DNA of 61,334 nucleotides from Pseudomonas sp. PA15(2017) (GTDB taxonomy: Bacteria; Pseudomonadota; Gammaproteobacteria; Pseudomonadales; Pseudomonadaceae): the NCBI RefSeq assembly GCF_001945395.1, contig NZ_MSXV01000028.1:1-61334 (forward strand), in the 5' to 3' direction. Below the pieces are notes generated by a model. The model was not told where the DNA came from, made no database searches, and saw only the letters and a program-made list of their open reading frames with translations. Below, piece by piece: positions 35,638 to 45,790 of this stretch. Positions within the stretch are counted from its first letter, which is position 1. Every line of letters starts with the position of its first letter. The position numbers and the translations under genes are program-made.

Positions 35638-36585
35638 TCAGGCGGTGAGCGGACGGTAGATCCAGCGCAGGCTCAGGAGGGTCAGCGGCCAGAGCAGCGC
35701 CAGCAGCAGGACGCCGAACAGCACCATCAGCGCCAGCACCAGAAACTCCGAGCCGGCGTACAGCGCCACCAGCAACACGAAACCCAGCACGCCGGCCACC
35801 AACAGCCAGATCGCCATGCACACCAGCACGCTCGCCAGCAGGCGGCCCACTGCCAGCTGCGGCAATTGCGCCGGCAGCGAGCGCTGCGCGGCGATCAGCG
35901 CCACCAGCCCGTACACCAGTCCGGCGGCGGTGCTGAGCCCGAGCATCCACTCCATGCCGTAAGGGCTGATGGCGTCGGCGGGCAGCAGCGTCAGCAGCTT
36001 GGTGTAGAACACGATGAACAACAGGCCGAAAGCCAGGGCGGTCTCGCCACGGCTCACCAGGGTCGAGCCGGCCTGGAACTGCCCCCAGCGACGCATCAGG
36101 TGCAGGCTCGCCCACAGCGGCAGCAGGGTCGCCAGCATGAAGGACACCAGGTTCAGCGGCAGCATGAGCAGGGTGGGCGAAACGCCTTGGGCATTTTCAT
36201 ACAGCCAGGGAGCTATCTGCGCCCACAGCAGGTTGTAGAGCAGGCCGACCACGAAGATCGCCACCAGGTAGACGCCCATGAACAGCGCGATGAGCCGCGC
36301 CGGGCGGCTCACATCGACCACATCATGGCGTTGCAGGTAGTAGCGGGCGAGCAGCAGCGCACTACAGCCGTCGACCGCCAGGGCGCTGAGCCAATAGGCC
36401 GCCAGCTGCCACAGGTTGTTCAGATAGGCCTGGAAATACTCCGGCTCCAGCGTCAGCCACATGATCAGCCAGTGGATCACCTGGCTCGCCGTACAGCACG
36501 CCAGCGCCGTGAACAGCAGGCGCATGGGCAGGCGTGACGAACGTCGAGGCTCGGCCTGGCCGATGACGGGGGAGGGGTTGCTCAT
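35638..36585 (-). CDS. hypothetical polytopic membrane protein
   Basis: A 315-residue protein with about eight hydrophobic helices and very few charged residues between them, for example MRLLFTALACCTASQVIHW and LVCMAIWLLVAGVLGFVLLV. No motif allows a function to be named. It is transcribed toward the HAD phosphatase gene, 63 bases away, possibly in one operon. Confidence 0.75.
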   Translation of the reverse strand: MSNPSPVIGQAEPRRSSRLPMRLLFTALACCTASQVIHWLIMWLTLEPEYFQAYLNNLWQLAAYWLSALAVDGCSALLLARYYLQRHDVVDVSRPARLIALFMGVYLVAIFVVGLLYNLLWAQIAPWLYENAQGVSPTLLMLPLNLVSFMLATLLPLWASLHLMRRWGQFQAGSTLVSRGETALAFGLLFIVFYTKLLTLLPADAISPYGMEWMLGLSTAAGLVYGLVALIAAQRSLPAQLPQLAVGRLLASVLVCMAIWLLVAGVLGFVLLVALYAGSEFLVLALMVLFGVLLLALLWPLTLLSLRWIYRPLTA

Positions 36586-37090
36586 GGTGATGTCCTTTTG
36601 CGGCGCCGCGGCGCCAGCAGGGTAGGGTCAATGGAATGCAGAGCAGCCGCTGATGCGTGCGGCTATTTCAGCGGGACGGCGGCGAAGGCGAGAATGCAGA
36701 GAACGGTCAGGAAATTGGAGCGTGGTTTTTCATGGGGCGATTCTAACGTAGGCCTGCAACAGGTTTTTGCAGTGCTGTTAAAGCTGGGCGAATGCCGTCA
36801 GGCTTTCTGCCCCTTTGGTTTCTAGCTGTCGACATGGCGAATCTGCACGGGTGATTGATGCCGGTCATTATCGGGCCTGCCGCACTGAGCAATCATGGCG
36901 GGTGCCGAGTGGGTAACCAGGCTGTTAGGGTGCAGGGCAGGGGGCGTGCCGAGTGGCGCGTCATCCCTAGATCATGCCGCCCCAAGGTTCGTGCAGAAAC
37001 GCGCGGCTTGAGTATTTGCGCACCGCCGCCTGATGCGGTGGGCAGAACGCCCCGGTTCATAACACTTCTCTTAGCCGTTTGGATGAGCTG
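36586..37090. other. intergenic region between membrane protein and cytochrome c4
   Basis: About 505 bp. It must contain the promoters of the divergent genes on either side. On the minus strand at 36663-36733 there is a possible micropeptide that is out of frame by one base (separate entry). Nothing else is recognisable. Confidence 0.45.
36663..36733 (-). pseudogene. possible membrane micropeptide with one-base frameshift
   Basis: From the ATG at 36733 the frame reads only eight codons. If the A5 run at 36726-36730 had one more A, the product would be 23 residues: a basic start, MKKPRSN, then a single hydrophobic helix, FLTVLCILAFAAVPLK. The coding potential rests only on this reconstruction. 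Confidence 0.25.
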
Positions 37091-37696
37091 ATGAACAACA
37101 CAATAGTGAGTCTGCTGCTGGCGCTGGGCCTGGCCGGGGCTGCCCAGGCGGCGGGTGATCCGGCTGCGGGGCAGGCCAAGGCGGTGGTTTGCGGGGCCTG
37201 TCACGGGGGCGATGGCAACAGTGCGCTGGCCAACTTTCCCAAGCTGGCCGGCCAGGGTGAGCGCTACCTGCTCAAACAGATGCAGGACATCAAGTCCGGC
37301 GCCCGGCCGGTGGTGGAAATGACCGGCATGCTCGAGCCGCTGAGCGAGCAGGACATGGCCGACGTCGCGGCCTATTTCGCTAGCCGAAAGATGAGCGTGG
37401 GCGCGGCCGATGCTGCGCTGGTCGAGCGCGGCCAGGCGCTGTTTCGTGGCGGCAAGCTGGCCGAGGGCATGCCGGCCTGCACCGGTTGCCATTCGCCCGA
37501 CGGGGCGGGCATCGCCACGGCGGGTTATCCACACCTGGGTGGCCAGCACGCCGCTTACATCGCCAAGCAGCTGACCGCTTTCCGCGAAGGCGAGCGCAGC
37601 AACGATGGCGACGCGATGATCATGCGCGATATCGCCGCCAAGCTCAGCAACAAGGATATCGAGGCGGTGTCGAGCTACGTTCAGGGCCTGCACTGA
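37091..37696 (+). CDS. diheme cytochrome c4
   Basis: A 201-residue periplasmic protein with a signal peptide ending at AAQAA and two haem-binding motifs, CGACH and CTGCH, about 90 residues apart. Each half has the class I cytochrome fold, with axial Met in VEMTGM and GDAMIM. It passes electrons to terminal oxidases. The ATG at 37091 begins the signal peptide. It is followed by a terminator and then dsbA, the order seen in other pseudomonads. Confidence 0.94.
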   Translation: MNNTIVSLLLALGLAGAAQAAGDPAAGQAKAVVCGACHGGDGNSALANFPKLAGQGERYLLKQMQDIKSGARPVVEMTGMLEPLSEQDMADVAAYFASRKMSVGAADAALVERGQALFRGGKLAEGMPACTGCHSPDGAGIATAGYPHLGGQHAAYIAKQLTAFREGERSNDGDAMIMRDIAAKLSNKDIEAVSSYVQGLH

Positions 37697-37724
37697 AGCG
37701 TCGATCGGCATTTGCCAGGCGGTG

Positions 37725-37756
37725 AAAAAAAAGGGTGGCGGTGGCCACCCTTTTTC
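37725..37756. terminator. bidirectional terminator after cytochrome c4
   Basis: AAAAAGGGTGGC pairs with GCCACCCTTTTT around GGTG, flanked by A- and T-runs. Confidence 0.93.
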
Positions 37757-37848
37757 GTTGGCGAGCCCGCTACAATGTCAGGAACCTGCCGGGTGGCGAC
37801 CAGTCGAACCAGAGCTGTCCGCAGCACCTTCATCGTTAGGAGTCATGC

Positions 37849-38478
37849 ATGCGTAATCTGATCCTCTCCGCGGTTCTGGCCACTGCCAGCCTGTTCGGCG
37901 TTAGCGCCCATGCCGCCGATATCGAAGCCGGCAACCAGTACGTCGAGCTGAGCAACCCGGTACCGATTTCCAAGCCCGGCAAGATCGAAGTCGTCGAGCT
38001 GTTCTGGTACGGCTGCCCGCACTGCTACCAATTCGAACCGACTCTCAACCCGTGGGTCGAGAAGCTGCCGTCCGACGTCAACTTCGTGCGCATTCCCGCC
38101 CTGTTCGGTGGCCTGTGGAACGCCCACGGCCAAATGTTCATCACCCTGGAAAGCATGAAGGTCGAGCACAAGGTGCACGACGCCGTGTTCCGCGCCATTC
38201 ACAAGGAAGGTCGCAAGCTGGCCACCCCCGAAGAAATGGCTGATTTCCTGGTCACCCAGGACATCGACCGTGACGCCTTCCTCAAGGCCTACAACTCCTT
38301 TGGCGTGAAGAGCCAGATGGAAAAGGCCAAGAAACTGGCCATGGCCTACCAGATCAACGGCGTGCCGGTGATGATCGTCAACGGCAAGTACCGTTTCGAC
38401 ATTTCCAGCTCGGGTGGCCCTGAGCAGACCCTGCAGGTCGCCGATCACCTGATCGCCAAAGAGCGCGCCGCCAAGTAA
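37849..38478 (+). CDS. dsbA: thiol:disulfide interchange protein DsbA
   Basis: A 209-residue periplasmic oxidase with a signal peptide ending at SAHA, the active site Cys56-Pro-His-Cys59 in WYGCPHCYQF, and the cis-proline loop NGVPVMIV. It introduces disulfides into secreted proteins. A TTAGGAG site precedes the ATG. An endonuclease-fold gene and dgcH follow closely, probably in one operon. Confidence 0.97.
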   Translation: MRNLILSAVLATASLFGVSAHAADIEAGNQYVELSNPVPISKPGKIEVVELFWYGCPHCYQFEPTLNPWVEKLPSDVNFVRIPALFGGLWNAHGQMFITLESMKVEHKVHDAVFRAIHKEGRKLATPEEMADFLVTQDIDRDAFLKAYNSFGVKSQMEKAKKLAMAYQINGVPVMIVNGKYRFDISSSGGPEQTLQVADHLIAKERAAK

Positions 38479-38500
38479 TCCACCTATCGGAGCGCCTGCC

Positions 38501-39364
38501 ATGCTGCGTCGCCGCTCGATGCCCCGTCAGGCTGGCCTGTGTGATCCACAGGTCAACCCCGACTGCACTCCGGACAGCGAGTGGCCGCAGGACGGGCGCT
38601 TGCGGCTGCTCAGCTTCAACATCCAGGTCGGCATCAGTACCGAGCGCTACCACCATTACCTGACCCGCGGCTGGCAGCACCTGCTGCCGCACCAGGGGCG
38701 CGCCGGCAACTTGCAGCGCATTGGCGACCTGCTTGGCGACTACGATATCGTCGCCCTGCAGGAAGCCGACGGTGGCAGCGTGCGCTCCGGGTTCATCAAT
38801 CAGGTCGAGCATCTGGCGCGCATGGGTGCCTTTCCCTACTGGTACCAGCAGCTCAATCGCAACCTGGGGCGTTTCGCCCAGCACAGCAACGGGTTGCTCA
38901 GCCGCCTGCGACCGACTCTGCTGGAAGATCACCCGCTGCCCGGCCCGGCCGGTCGTGGCGCGATCCTGCTGCGCATCGGCGAGGGCGACGACGCCATCGC
39001 CGTGGTGATGATGCACCTGGCGCTGGGCGCGCGTACCCGTACCCGGCAGCTGGCCTATATCCGCGAGCTGATCGGCGGCTACCGCCACCAGATTCTCATG
39101 GGCGACATGAACACCCACGCCATCGACCTGCTGGAGCATTCGCCGCTGCGCGATCTCGGCTTGCTCGCGCCGCAGGTCGAGGCAACCTTTCCGAGCTGGC
39201 GCCCACAGCGCTGCCTCGACCATATTCTGCTCAGCCCGGGCCTGGAGCTCGAGCGCTTCCAGGTGCTGGCCCAGCCGATCTCCGACCACCTGCCGGTGGC
39301 CGTGGAGATTCGCCTGCCCAACAGCCTCACGCCACCGTTGACGCCCTGTGTACAGGAGCCCTGA
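38501..39364 (+). CDS. endonuclease/exonuclease/phosphatase-family protein
   Basis: A 287-residue EEP-fold protein with LLSFNIQVG, the metal ligand Glu in [16 protein letters not shown] and the catalytic ISDHLPV. Substrate could be DNA, a phospholipid or another phosphodiester. It begins 22 bases after dsbA and ends 2 bases before dgcH, so the three are probably co-transcribed. This order is conserved in Pseudomonas. Confidence 0.9.
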   Translation: MLRRRSMPRQAGLCDPQVNPDCTPDSEWPQDGRLRLLSFNIQVGISTERYHHYLTRGWQHLLPHQGRAGNLQRIGDLLGDYDIVALQEADGGSVRSGFINQVEHLARMGAFPYWYQQLNRNLGRFAQHSNGLLSRLRPTLLEDHPLPGPAGRGAILLRIGEGDDAIAVVMMHLALGARTRTRQLAYIRELIGGYRHQILMGDMNTHAIDLLEHSPLRDLGLLAPQVEATFPSWRPQRCLDHILLSPGLELERFQVLAQPISDHLPVAVEIRLPNSLTPPLTPCVQEP

Positions 39365-39366
39365 GC

Positions 39367-41433
39367 ATGGCCGACGACGCCAGACGCTGGCGCGAGAAGT
39401 ACCTTGCCAATATCGAGCAGCAGGAGAAGCTCGAGCGGCGCTGGGACATGCGCATCGACCTGCTGCGCCGTGGTCTGGTACGCAGCAGCCTGGCCGCCGA
39501 GGGCTCCGACAAGTCGGTTGACCAGTGCATGCAGGATCTTCGCGAGATCCTGCGCCGTGACGACATGGACGCCGGCCTCAGTGCCCTGATTCCACGGCTG
39601 GAAAAGACCGTTCTGGATTCCGAGCAACGCCGTCAGCAACGCATCGAGCAGGTCGCCAGTGGCATGGCGAGCCTGGTGGCGCAGCTGTTGAAGACGAATT
39701 TGCCAGGCGATGTGCGCAAATCGCTCAAGCGCTTTGCCAAGCAGGTCGAGCAGCGCGCCCGGCAGTCGCGGGAAATGCCGGCGCTGCTGGCCGAACTCGG
39801 CCAACTGCAGCAACAGGCCTTGCAGGCGCTGGGCGGCGAGCAGGTGGAGCGGCCCGGTTTTATCGAGCGCTTGTTCGGTAGCCGCGACAGCGCCAGCCCG
39901 GCGGCCGGCAGCGAGTCCGAGACCTCCGCTACGCCGTTGGCAGTGGGCGAGCAGGTGGCTCCTGCATCCGACGAAATTGCGGCTGTCGAACCGCCGATGG
40001 CCGAACAGGAGGTGGCCGAGCAGCAACCGCAAGTGGTAACGCAGAGGGAGGTGGCGCCTGCCGTCATTGCCGAGGCTGCGCCGGCGCCGTCTCCAGAATC
40101 TTCTCCACAACCTGTCGTCGCACCAGCACCAGCACCAGCACCAGCACCAGCACCAGTACCTGTGGCTGCCAGTGCGCCTGCCGTCGGCCGCGTGATGCTG
40201 GACAGCCTGCCGCTGTCGTCGGCCCTGTTGATGCCGTCTCCCGTGGCCAAGGCCTCTGCCGGGCCTGTCACCGAGCCCGCCACAGCGGCAGAAGCGGTTC
40301 AGGACGCAGTGCCCGAGCTGACCGTCGCCGATGTGGCGATGGCGCAAGGCGATCCCGAATACGCCCTGCCGCCGGCGCCCGAGCCGGGCTACAGCGCCAT
40401 CGCCAGCCACGTGGAAGGCAGCCTGCTGAAGCTGCTGGAAGAATTGCCACTGCCCGAGCGCCATCAAGGCCAGGCCGACGCGCTGCGCCAGCGCATCACC
40501 GCCGGGCTGAACATGTACGAGCTGGTGCCGGTACTCGACGACCTGGCCGTGCTGATGCTGGCGATTGCCGACGTCGGCCAGCGCGAGTTCGAGGGTTATC
40601 TCAAGCAGCTCAACGAGCGCCTGGCCGTCTTCCAGGGCAGCCTGCAGGACGTGCACGCCGACTACGCCGATTCCGCCGAGGCCGCGCGCAGCCTGGACAG
40701 CGAGCTGCGCCAGCAGGTCGATGGCCTGCACAGCAGCGTGCAGGCGGCTACCGACCTCGACAACCTCAAGGAACTGGTGGAGAACCGCCTCAGCGGTCTG
40801 CTTGGCACCATGAGCCAGTACCAGCAGCAGCGCGATGCCCGCGAGTTGCAGGTTGGCGAGCGCCTGCAGATCCTGGTCGACCGGGTGGCCAGCATGGAGC
40901 TGGAGGCCAAGGGTTTTCGCGATCATCTCGAAGAGCAGCGCCAGAAGGCGCTGATCGACCCGCTCACCGGGCTGCCCAACCGCGCGGCCTGGACCGAGCG
41001 CCTGGATCTGGAGCTGGCGCGCCTGCAGCGTTATGGCGGCGATCTGCTGCTGGCGGTGCTGGATATCGACCACTTCAAGCGCATCAACGACGACTACGGT
41101 CACCTGGCTGGCGACAAGGTATTGAAGATCATCGCTGGCGAGCTGTTCAAGCGGCTGCGCAAGACCGATTTCATCGCCCGTTTCGGCGGCGAGGAATTCG
41201 TGTTGCTGATCCCGACGACGCCCATGGATGGTGGGTTGAAGTTACTCGACATCTTGCGTTCGGCGATCGAGAACTGTCCGTTCCACTTCAAGGGCGAGCG
41301 CGTGACCATTACCCTGTCCGGCGGCATCAGCTCGTTCAGCAGCGCCGAGCGCAGCGAACAGGTGTTCGAGCGCGCCGACCAGGCCCTGTACCGCGCCAAG
41401 CGCGGCGGGCGCAACCGTATCGAGGTGGGTTGA
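39367..41433 (+). CDS. dgcH: diguanylate cyclase with GGDEF domain
   Basis: A 688-residue cytoplasmic protein without membrane segments. A helical N-terminal region (1-170) is followed by a Pro/Ala-rich linker, a second coiled-coil region (350-520), then the GGDEF domain (about 525-688) with [14 protein letters not shown], active site GGEEF and an RKTD inhibitory site five residues upstream. It makes cyclic di-GMP and should be feedback-inhibited. An AGGAG site precedes the ATG. Its position after dsbA matches DgcH of P. aeruginosa. Confidence 0.9.
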   Translation: MADDARRWREKYLANIEQQEKLERRWDMRIDLLRRGLVRSSLAAEGSDKSVDQCMQDLREILRRDDMDAGLSALIPRLEKTVLDSEQRRQQRIEQVASGMASLVAQLLKTNLPGDVRKSLKRFAKQVEQRARQSREMPALLAELGQLQQQALQALGGEQVERPGFIERLFGSRDSASPAAGSESETSATPLAVGEQVAPASDEIAAVEPPMAEQEVAEQQPQVVTQREVAPAVIAEAAPAPSPESSPQPVVAPAPAPAPAPAPVPVAASAPAVGRVMLDSLPLSSALLMPSPVAKASAGPVTEPATAAEAVQDAVPELTVADVAMAQGDPEYALPPAPEPGYSAIASHVEGSLLKLLEELPLPERHQGQADALRQRITAGLNMYELVPVLDDLAVLMLAIADVGQREFEGYLKQLNERLAVFQGSLQDVHADYADSAEAARSLDSELRQQVDGLHSSVQAATDLDNLKELVENRLSGLLGTMSQYQQQRDARELQVGERLQILVDRVASMELEAKGFRDHLEEQRQKALIDPLTGLPNRAAWTERLDLELARLQRYGGDLLLAVLDIDHFKRINDDYGHLAGDKVLKIIAGELFKRLRKTDFIARFGGEEFVLLIPTTPMDGGLKLLDILRSAIENCPFHFKGERVTITLSGGISSFSSAERSEQVFERADQALYRAKRGGRNRIEVG
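40121..40156 (+). repeat. six tandem 6-bp repeats in dgcH
   Basis: CACCAG occurs six times in a row and encodes Ala-Pro dipeptides in the linker between the N-terminal and coiled-coil regions. Loss or gain of a unit keeps the frame. Confidence 0.9.
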
Positions 41434-41592
41434 ACCCTGCCGAGTCTGGCTCCGCCGCCACTCATCCCTTCTGTGCGCCAGGTACGCCCGGCGTGTGCCG
41501 GTTGTCGCAAAGCGCAGCGCCGGCAGTCGCCTGGCCATCACGGCGCTGCTAGTCTTGCCCCTGCCGAACACTTGATAACCAGATCGAATCTT

Positions 41593-42489
41593 ATGCTAGG
41601 GCGCCTCTCACTGCTGTTGGGACTCGCTGCGCTCGCCTGTCAGGCGAGCGCCTTGACTGTCTACAAGTATACCGATGCCAATGGCGTGGTCACCTACAGT
41701 GACCAGGCGGCACCCGGTGCGAAGGTGTTCGTGTTCAGCGACCGCATGGTCGAGAAGCTCGACAACCAGGTGAAGCTGGAGACCCGCAAGCATGCTGCCG
41801 GCGAAACCCTGCTGGTGCGCAACGACCTGTTCGCGCCGGTACAGGTCGAGCTAAAGCTGGAGCAGTTGAGCAACGTCAGTGGTGCGCCGGGCAAGCCGAT
41901 CAATTGGGTGCTGCCGCCGCGCAGCGAGATCCGTCTGGCCACCCTGGCGCCGTTGGACCCTGCCAAGCCGCTGCGCTACACGCCGAAGCTCAACTACGCC
42001 CTGGGTGACCCGCGGTTGTTGCCGATCAAGCAGGCATATCCGCTGCCATGGCGCGGTGGCCCGTTTCGCCTGACCCAGGGCGCCAATGGCCAGTACAGCC
42101 ACTTCACGCCCAAGGGCCGCTACGCCCTGGACATCGCCATGCCGGAGGGCACGCCGATCGTGGCGGCGCGCGCCGGAATGGTGGTCAAGACCGAGAATGA
42201 CCAGAGCGGGCGCGGCACCAACCCGTCCGGCAACTTCGTGCGCATCCTGCATGACGACGGCACCATGGGCGTCTACCTGCACCTGATGCAGGGTTCGGTC
42301 AGCGTGCGCGAAGGGCAGCGCGTTGCGCTCGGCGCGCCGATCGGCCGCTCCGGCAATACCGGCAACAGTACCGGCCCGCACCTGCACTTCGTGGTGCAGC
42401 GCAACGTGGGCATGGCCCTGGAGTCGATTCCCTTCGAGTTCGCCCAGCCGGTGGACAGCCTGCCCAATTTCGCCGTGGGCGGCGACTGA
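41593..42489 (+). CDS. M23-family metallopeptidase with DUF4124 domain
   Basis: A 298-residue secreted protein. A signal peptide ending at CQASA is followed by a DUF4124 segment (VYKYTDANGVVTYSD) and a C-terminal LytM/M23 domain (HFTPKGRYALDIAMPEGTP, VYLHLMQGSV and GPHLHFVV with the zinc ligands). It probably cleaves peptidoglycan peptides. The start at 41593 begins the signal peptide, though no strong ribosome-binding site is visible. Confidence 0.9.
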   Translation: MLGRLSLLLGLAALACQASALTVYKYTDANGVVTYSDQAAPGAKVFVFSDRMVEKLDNQVKLETRKHAAGETLLVRNDLFAPVQVELKLEQLSNVSGAPGKPINWVLPPRSEIRLATLAPLDPAKPLRYTPKLNYALGDPRLLPIKQAYPLPWRGGPFRLTQGANGQYSHFTPKGRYALDIAMPEGTPIVAARAGMVVKTENDQSGRGTNPSGNFVRILHDDGTMGVYLHLMQGSVSVREGQRVALGAPIGRSGNTGNSTGPHLHFVVQRNVGMALESIPFEFAQPVDSLPNFAVGGD

Positions 42490-42507
42490 AGCCATCAGCC
42501 TCCGTGG

Positions 42508-43251
42508 TCAGGCCGTGCTCAGGCGACAGCTCAATGCGCAGTGGTCGGATACGCCGCTGCTCATCCTGGCATCTTCCAGGCGATAGCCCGTCGTGTGGAA
42601 CAGCCCATCGACCATGAACGGAATCTCGCCGGCACGGTGCAGCGAGCCGTCGATGCTGCTGGTGTAATGCGCCGGTATCCCGTCGATAAAGCGTTCAGCG
42701 ATCAAATCGAAGGTGGCGCGCCCGCGCGGTGCATTGAAGTCGCCGGTCAGCAACAGACCGCCGGCGTCCTGCGCTTGCGCCTCGGCCAGACTGATCAGCT
42801 TGCCGGCGCTCTCGCGCTGGTAAGGCGTGGAGCTGCCGAGCGGGGTGACGTTCAGGTGAGTGGTCGCGACGCGAAAGCCGCGAAGCGTGGCGCTGAGCAT
42901 GACTTCGGCGATGCTTCGCGGATCGGCCACACGCCGGCCCTCGGCGGTGAAGAACGTCATCTCCTGAATGTGCTCCGGGTCGCCCGAGTAGTATTCGGCC
43001 GTTACATCGAGCAGCGCCTCGCCACGGGCCAGCATGCCGACGCCCACCACATTGGCCGGGCCTTCATCCGGGTAGCACGCCATTGGGGCGAAGACCATGG
43101 GCCCGCCCATCAGGGCTTCGAAGAACGGGATGTCGCGCTCGCAGAGCTCCTGCAGGCAGAGCAGATCCGGGCGTTCGCGAACGATGAAAGCTTCGACGCG
43201 CGCCAGATGACGGGAGCGTTCGATATTGATGGAGGCGATAGTGAGCGACAT
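42508..43251 (-). CDS. endonuclease/exonuclease/phosphatase-family protein
   Basis: A 247-residue EEP-fold protein with LTIASINIERS, LCLQELCE, LLTGDFNAPRG and GVSDHCALSC, covering the metal and catalytic motifs. It is not closely similar to the EEP protein after dsbA. The start at 43251 gives the usual first strand; the longer frame lacks a binding site. It is convergent with the M23 peptidase gene. Confidence 0.88.
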   Translation of the reverse strand: MSLTIASINIERSRHLARVEAFIVRERPDLLCLQELCERDIPFFEALMGGPMVFAPMACYPDEGPANVVGVGMLARGEALLDVTAEYYSGDPEHIQEMTFFTAEGRRVADPRSIAEVMLSATLRGFRVATTHLNVTPLGSSTPYQRESAGKLISLAEAQAQDAGGLLLTGDFNAPRGRATFDLIAERFIDGIPAHYTSSIDGSLHRAGEIPFMVDGLFHTTGYRLEDARMSSGVSDHCALSCRLSTA

Positions 43252-43346
43252 GGAATCGGAAGGCGTGAACAAAGGAGGCGTTGCAGCGGCGGCCAAGTAT
43301 ACCTGACGCCCGTGGTCAGCATGCGTGGTACGCCAGCCACAATGCA

Positions 43347-43371
43347 AATCGCCCGGGCAAGCCGGGCGATT
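43347..43371 (-). terminator. terminator of the outer membrane protein gene
   Basis: AATCGCCCGG and CCGGGCGATT form a perfect 10-bp stem around GCAAG, 17 bases past the gene's stop on the minus strand. Confidence 0.75.
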
Positions 43372-43388
43372 CGGTCACCGCGGGGTGA

Positions 43389-44147
43389 TCAGAACGCCAG
43401 GCCGACCTTCAGGCCAATCTGCTCCTGCTTGAGCTTGCTGTTTTCCGCCAGCACGGTGTCGCTGTCGAGTTTGTAGTTAGTGCGGGTGTAGTACAGGCTG
43501 GTGCTGATCGGCAGGTTGTTGATGCCCTTGTTCCACAGCACAGTCAGTTCGGCGTACGGGTTGGCCTTGTCCTTCAGGTCGACGGTGTCGCTGCCTTCGC
43601 CGCTGACTTTCAACTTGGCTTCGGCCTCGAGCGAGTAGCGTGCACCGGCTTCCAGGCGCACGGTGTAATCCGGGGTCAGGTAGTTGTAGCCGATGCCTGC
43701 CTTGGCGAACGGGGATTTGCTGGTCAGCTTGACGTCGTTGCCGAACGGCGCAACATTGTCCTGTTCAATACGGCCCCAGTCGTAGCCACCACCCACGATG
43801 AAGTCGACGTAGTTGTTGGTGCTCAGCGCAGCGCGCAGGCCCAGGTCCAGATCGGCGCGGGCGGCCTTGTACTCGTCGCCACTCTTCTTGCGGTACTGGC
43901 CTTCGATACCGGCCTGGTAAATGAAGCCTTCATGGCCGGTCAGCTTGTTGCCGAAGTTGTAGAACAGGCCGCCTTGGTTCAGGCGTTCCTTGTCGCTTTC
44001 GCCAAAGGCGCTCAATTTGTACTGGTTGTGCGAGCCGATCACACCGATGGTCGAAATCGGGTCCGTGATCGAGTCGGCGTAGGCATGGGAAGCGCCAGCG
44101 AGGCACAGGGCGAGGGCGGTTTTCGAGGTGATTCCATTGAGTTGCAT
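43389..44147 (-). CDS. outer membrane beta-barrel protein
   Basis: A 252-residue protein with a signal peptide ending at SHAYA, then alternating amphipathic strands (for example YVDFIVGGGYDWGRI, YTVRLEAGARYSLEAEAKL) and a C-terminal strand QIGLKVGLAF ending in Phe, as in barrel proteins recognised by the BAM complex. No named family recognised. AAGGA precedes the ATG at 44147; a longer frame upstream is not needed. Confidence 0.75.
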   Translation of the reverse strand: MQLNGITSKTALALCLAGASHAYADSITDPISTIGVIGSHNQYKLSAFGESDKERLNQGGLFYNFGNKLTGHEGFIYQAGIEGQYRKKSGDEYKAARADLDLGLRAALSTNNYVDFIVGGGYDWGRIEQDNVAPFGNDVKLTSKSPFAKAGIGYNYLTPDYTVRLEAGARYSLEAEAKLKVSGEGSDTVDLKDKANPYAELTVLWNKGINNLPISTSLYYTRTNYKLDSDTVLAENSKLKQEQIGLKVGLAF

Positions 44148-44383
44148 GGCTAAATCCTTGGCAGTCTGCTCATATGATGGGGGGCACCGATCCAATCGAT
44201 GCCCGCGGTGGACTCTCGACCCGCCCCTGGCATTCGAGGAAGCCGACGAACGGTCATAAGTGCTTGTATTGGAAGGCAGTGCCAGCACTGCTCCATTGCC
44301 ATATATGACCGATTGGTCAGGTTGTCAGAGCGGTGAGGATCACTGCCTGAGCGGCATCGTAGGCAGGCGCCCAGGCACCGGTA

Positions 44384-45724
44384 TCAGTCGAGTTTGATGA
44401 CCTTGGCCAGGAGGATTTTCGGGCCTTTCATCTTTTTGACGATCAGCCGCAGGCCGGCGACTTCCAGCGATTCCTCTTCCTCGGGCACGCGCTTGAGGGT
44501 TTCGTAGATCAGGCCGGCAAGGGTCTCGGCCTCGATATGGTCGAGATCGATGCCCAGCAGGCGCTCGAGCTTGAACAGCGGGGTGTCGCCGCGCACCAGC
44601 AGCTTGCCGGGCTGGTAGGCGAGAATGCCGCGTTCGGTCTTGCGGTGCTCGTCCTGGATGTCGCCGACCAGGGCTTCGAGCACGTCTTCCATGGTCAGGT
44701 AGCCAATCACCTTGCCATCGGCTTCCTCGACCAGGGCGAAGTGTGCGCTGCCCTTGCGAAACTGCTCCAGCAGATCGGACAGCGGCAGGTTGCGGCTGAC
44801 CTTCTCGATCGGGCGCATCAGCTCGGCCAGGCGCAGGGTCGATGGCAGCATTTCCAGAAGCGACAGGTGCAGCAGCAAATCCTTGATGTGCAGCACGCCG
44901 ACGAACTCACCCGCGGCCTCATCGTAGATTGGAAAGCGGCTGTACTTGTGGCGGCGGAACAGGCTGAACACCTCGTCCAGGGTGGCGTTGAGCTCCAGAT
45001 AAATGAGGTCTTCGCGGGAGTTGGCCCAGTCGACCACCTCCAGCTCGCCCAGCTCCACGGCAGAGGCGAGTACGCGCATGTCCTGGTCGCTCGGGTCGCT
45101 GGCGCGACTGGAGTGGAGGATCAGCTTGAGCTCGTCGCGGCTGTAATGATGCTCATGGTGGCCGCTGGGCTGGTCCTGGCCAGCGATGCGCAGGATGGCG
45201 TTGGCGCTGGCGTTGAGCAGAAAGATCGCCGGGTACATGGCCCAGTAGAACAGGTACAGCGGCGCAGCCGTCCACAGCGACAGCAGCTCCGGTTTGCGGA
45301 TCGCCCAGGATTTCGGGGCCAGTTCGCCGATCACGATGTGCAGGTAGGAAATAATGAAGAACGCGGTGAAGAAGGCGATGCCGTGGATCAGCTTCTGCGA
45401 TTCGATACCGATCGAGGTCAGCAGCGGTTCGAGCAGATGCGCGAAGGCCGGTTCACCCACCCAGCCCAGCCCCAGAGAGGCGAGGGTGATGCCCAGCTGG
45501 CAGGCGGAGAGGTAAGCATCGAGCTGGTTGTGCACGGTGCGCAAGATATGCCCGCGCCAGCCGTTCTTCTTGGCCAGCGCCTCGACCTTGGTGGCGCGCA
45601 GCTTGACCATGGCGAACTCGGCGGCCACGAAGAAGCCGTTGAGCAGTACCAGGAACAGGGCGAACAACACCAGGCCCATGTCAGCGAAGTAACTGGAGAA
45701 GGAGAAGCTCGTAGAGGGATCCAT
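44384..45724 (-). CDS. CNNM/CorC-type hemolysin family protein with CBS domains
   Basis: A 446-residue inner membrane protein: an N-terminal DUF21/CNNM domain with four helices (LVLFALFLVLLNGFFVAAEFAM, PKSWAIRKPE), two CBS domains (VFSLFRRHKYSRFPIYDE, GKVIGYLTMEDVLEALVGDI), and a C-terminal CorC_HlyC domain (GLIYETLKRVPEEEESLEV). Relatives are implicated in Mg2+/Co2+ efflux. It is downstream of phoR, separated by a long hairpin. Confidence 0.92.
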   Translation of the reverse strand: MDPSTSFSFSSYFADMGLVLFALFLVLLNGFFVAAEFAMVKLRATKVEALAKKNGWRGHILRTVHNQLDAYLSACQLGITLASLGLGWVGEPAFAHLLEPLLTSIGIESQKLIHGIAFFTAFFIISYLHIVIGELAPKSWAIRKPELLSLWTAAPLYLFYWAMYPAIFLLNASANAILRIAGQDQPSGHHEHHYSRDELKLILHSSRASDPSDQDMRVLASAVELGELEVVDWANSREDLIYLELNATLDEVFSLFRRHKYSRFPIYDEAAGEFVGVLHIKDLLLHLSLLEMLPSTLRLAELMRPIEKVSRNLPLSDLLEQFRKGSAHFALVEEADGKVIGYLTMEDVLEALVGDIQDEHRKTERGILAYQPGKLLVRGDTPLFKLERLLGIDLDHIEAETLAGLIYETLKRVPEEEESLEVAGLRLIVKKMKGPKILLAKVIKLD

Positions 45725-45790
45725 AAGGGGTTCGTGTGACCGGATGTTGCTAAAGGGTGGGGCCTGGGCGAACGCTTTGCAATAGGGTCT

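Noticed and set aside
39079..41103. A 674-codon open frame opposite dgcH
   Set aside because: It contains CWCWCW-type runs mirrored from the Ala-Pro repeats, a sign of non-coding antisense sequence.
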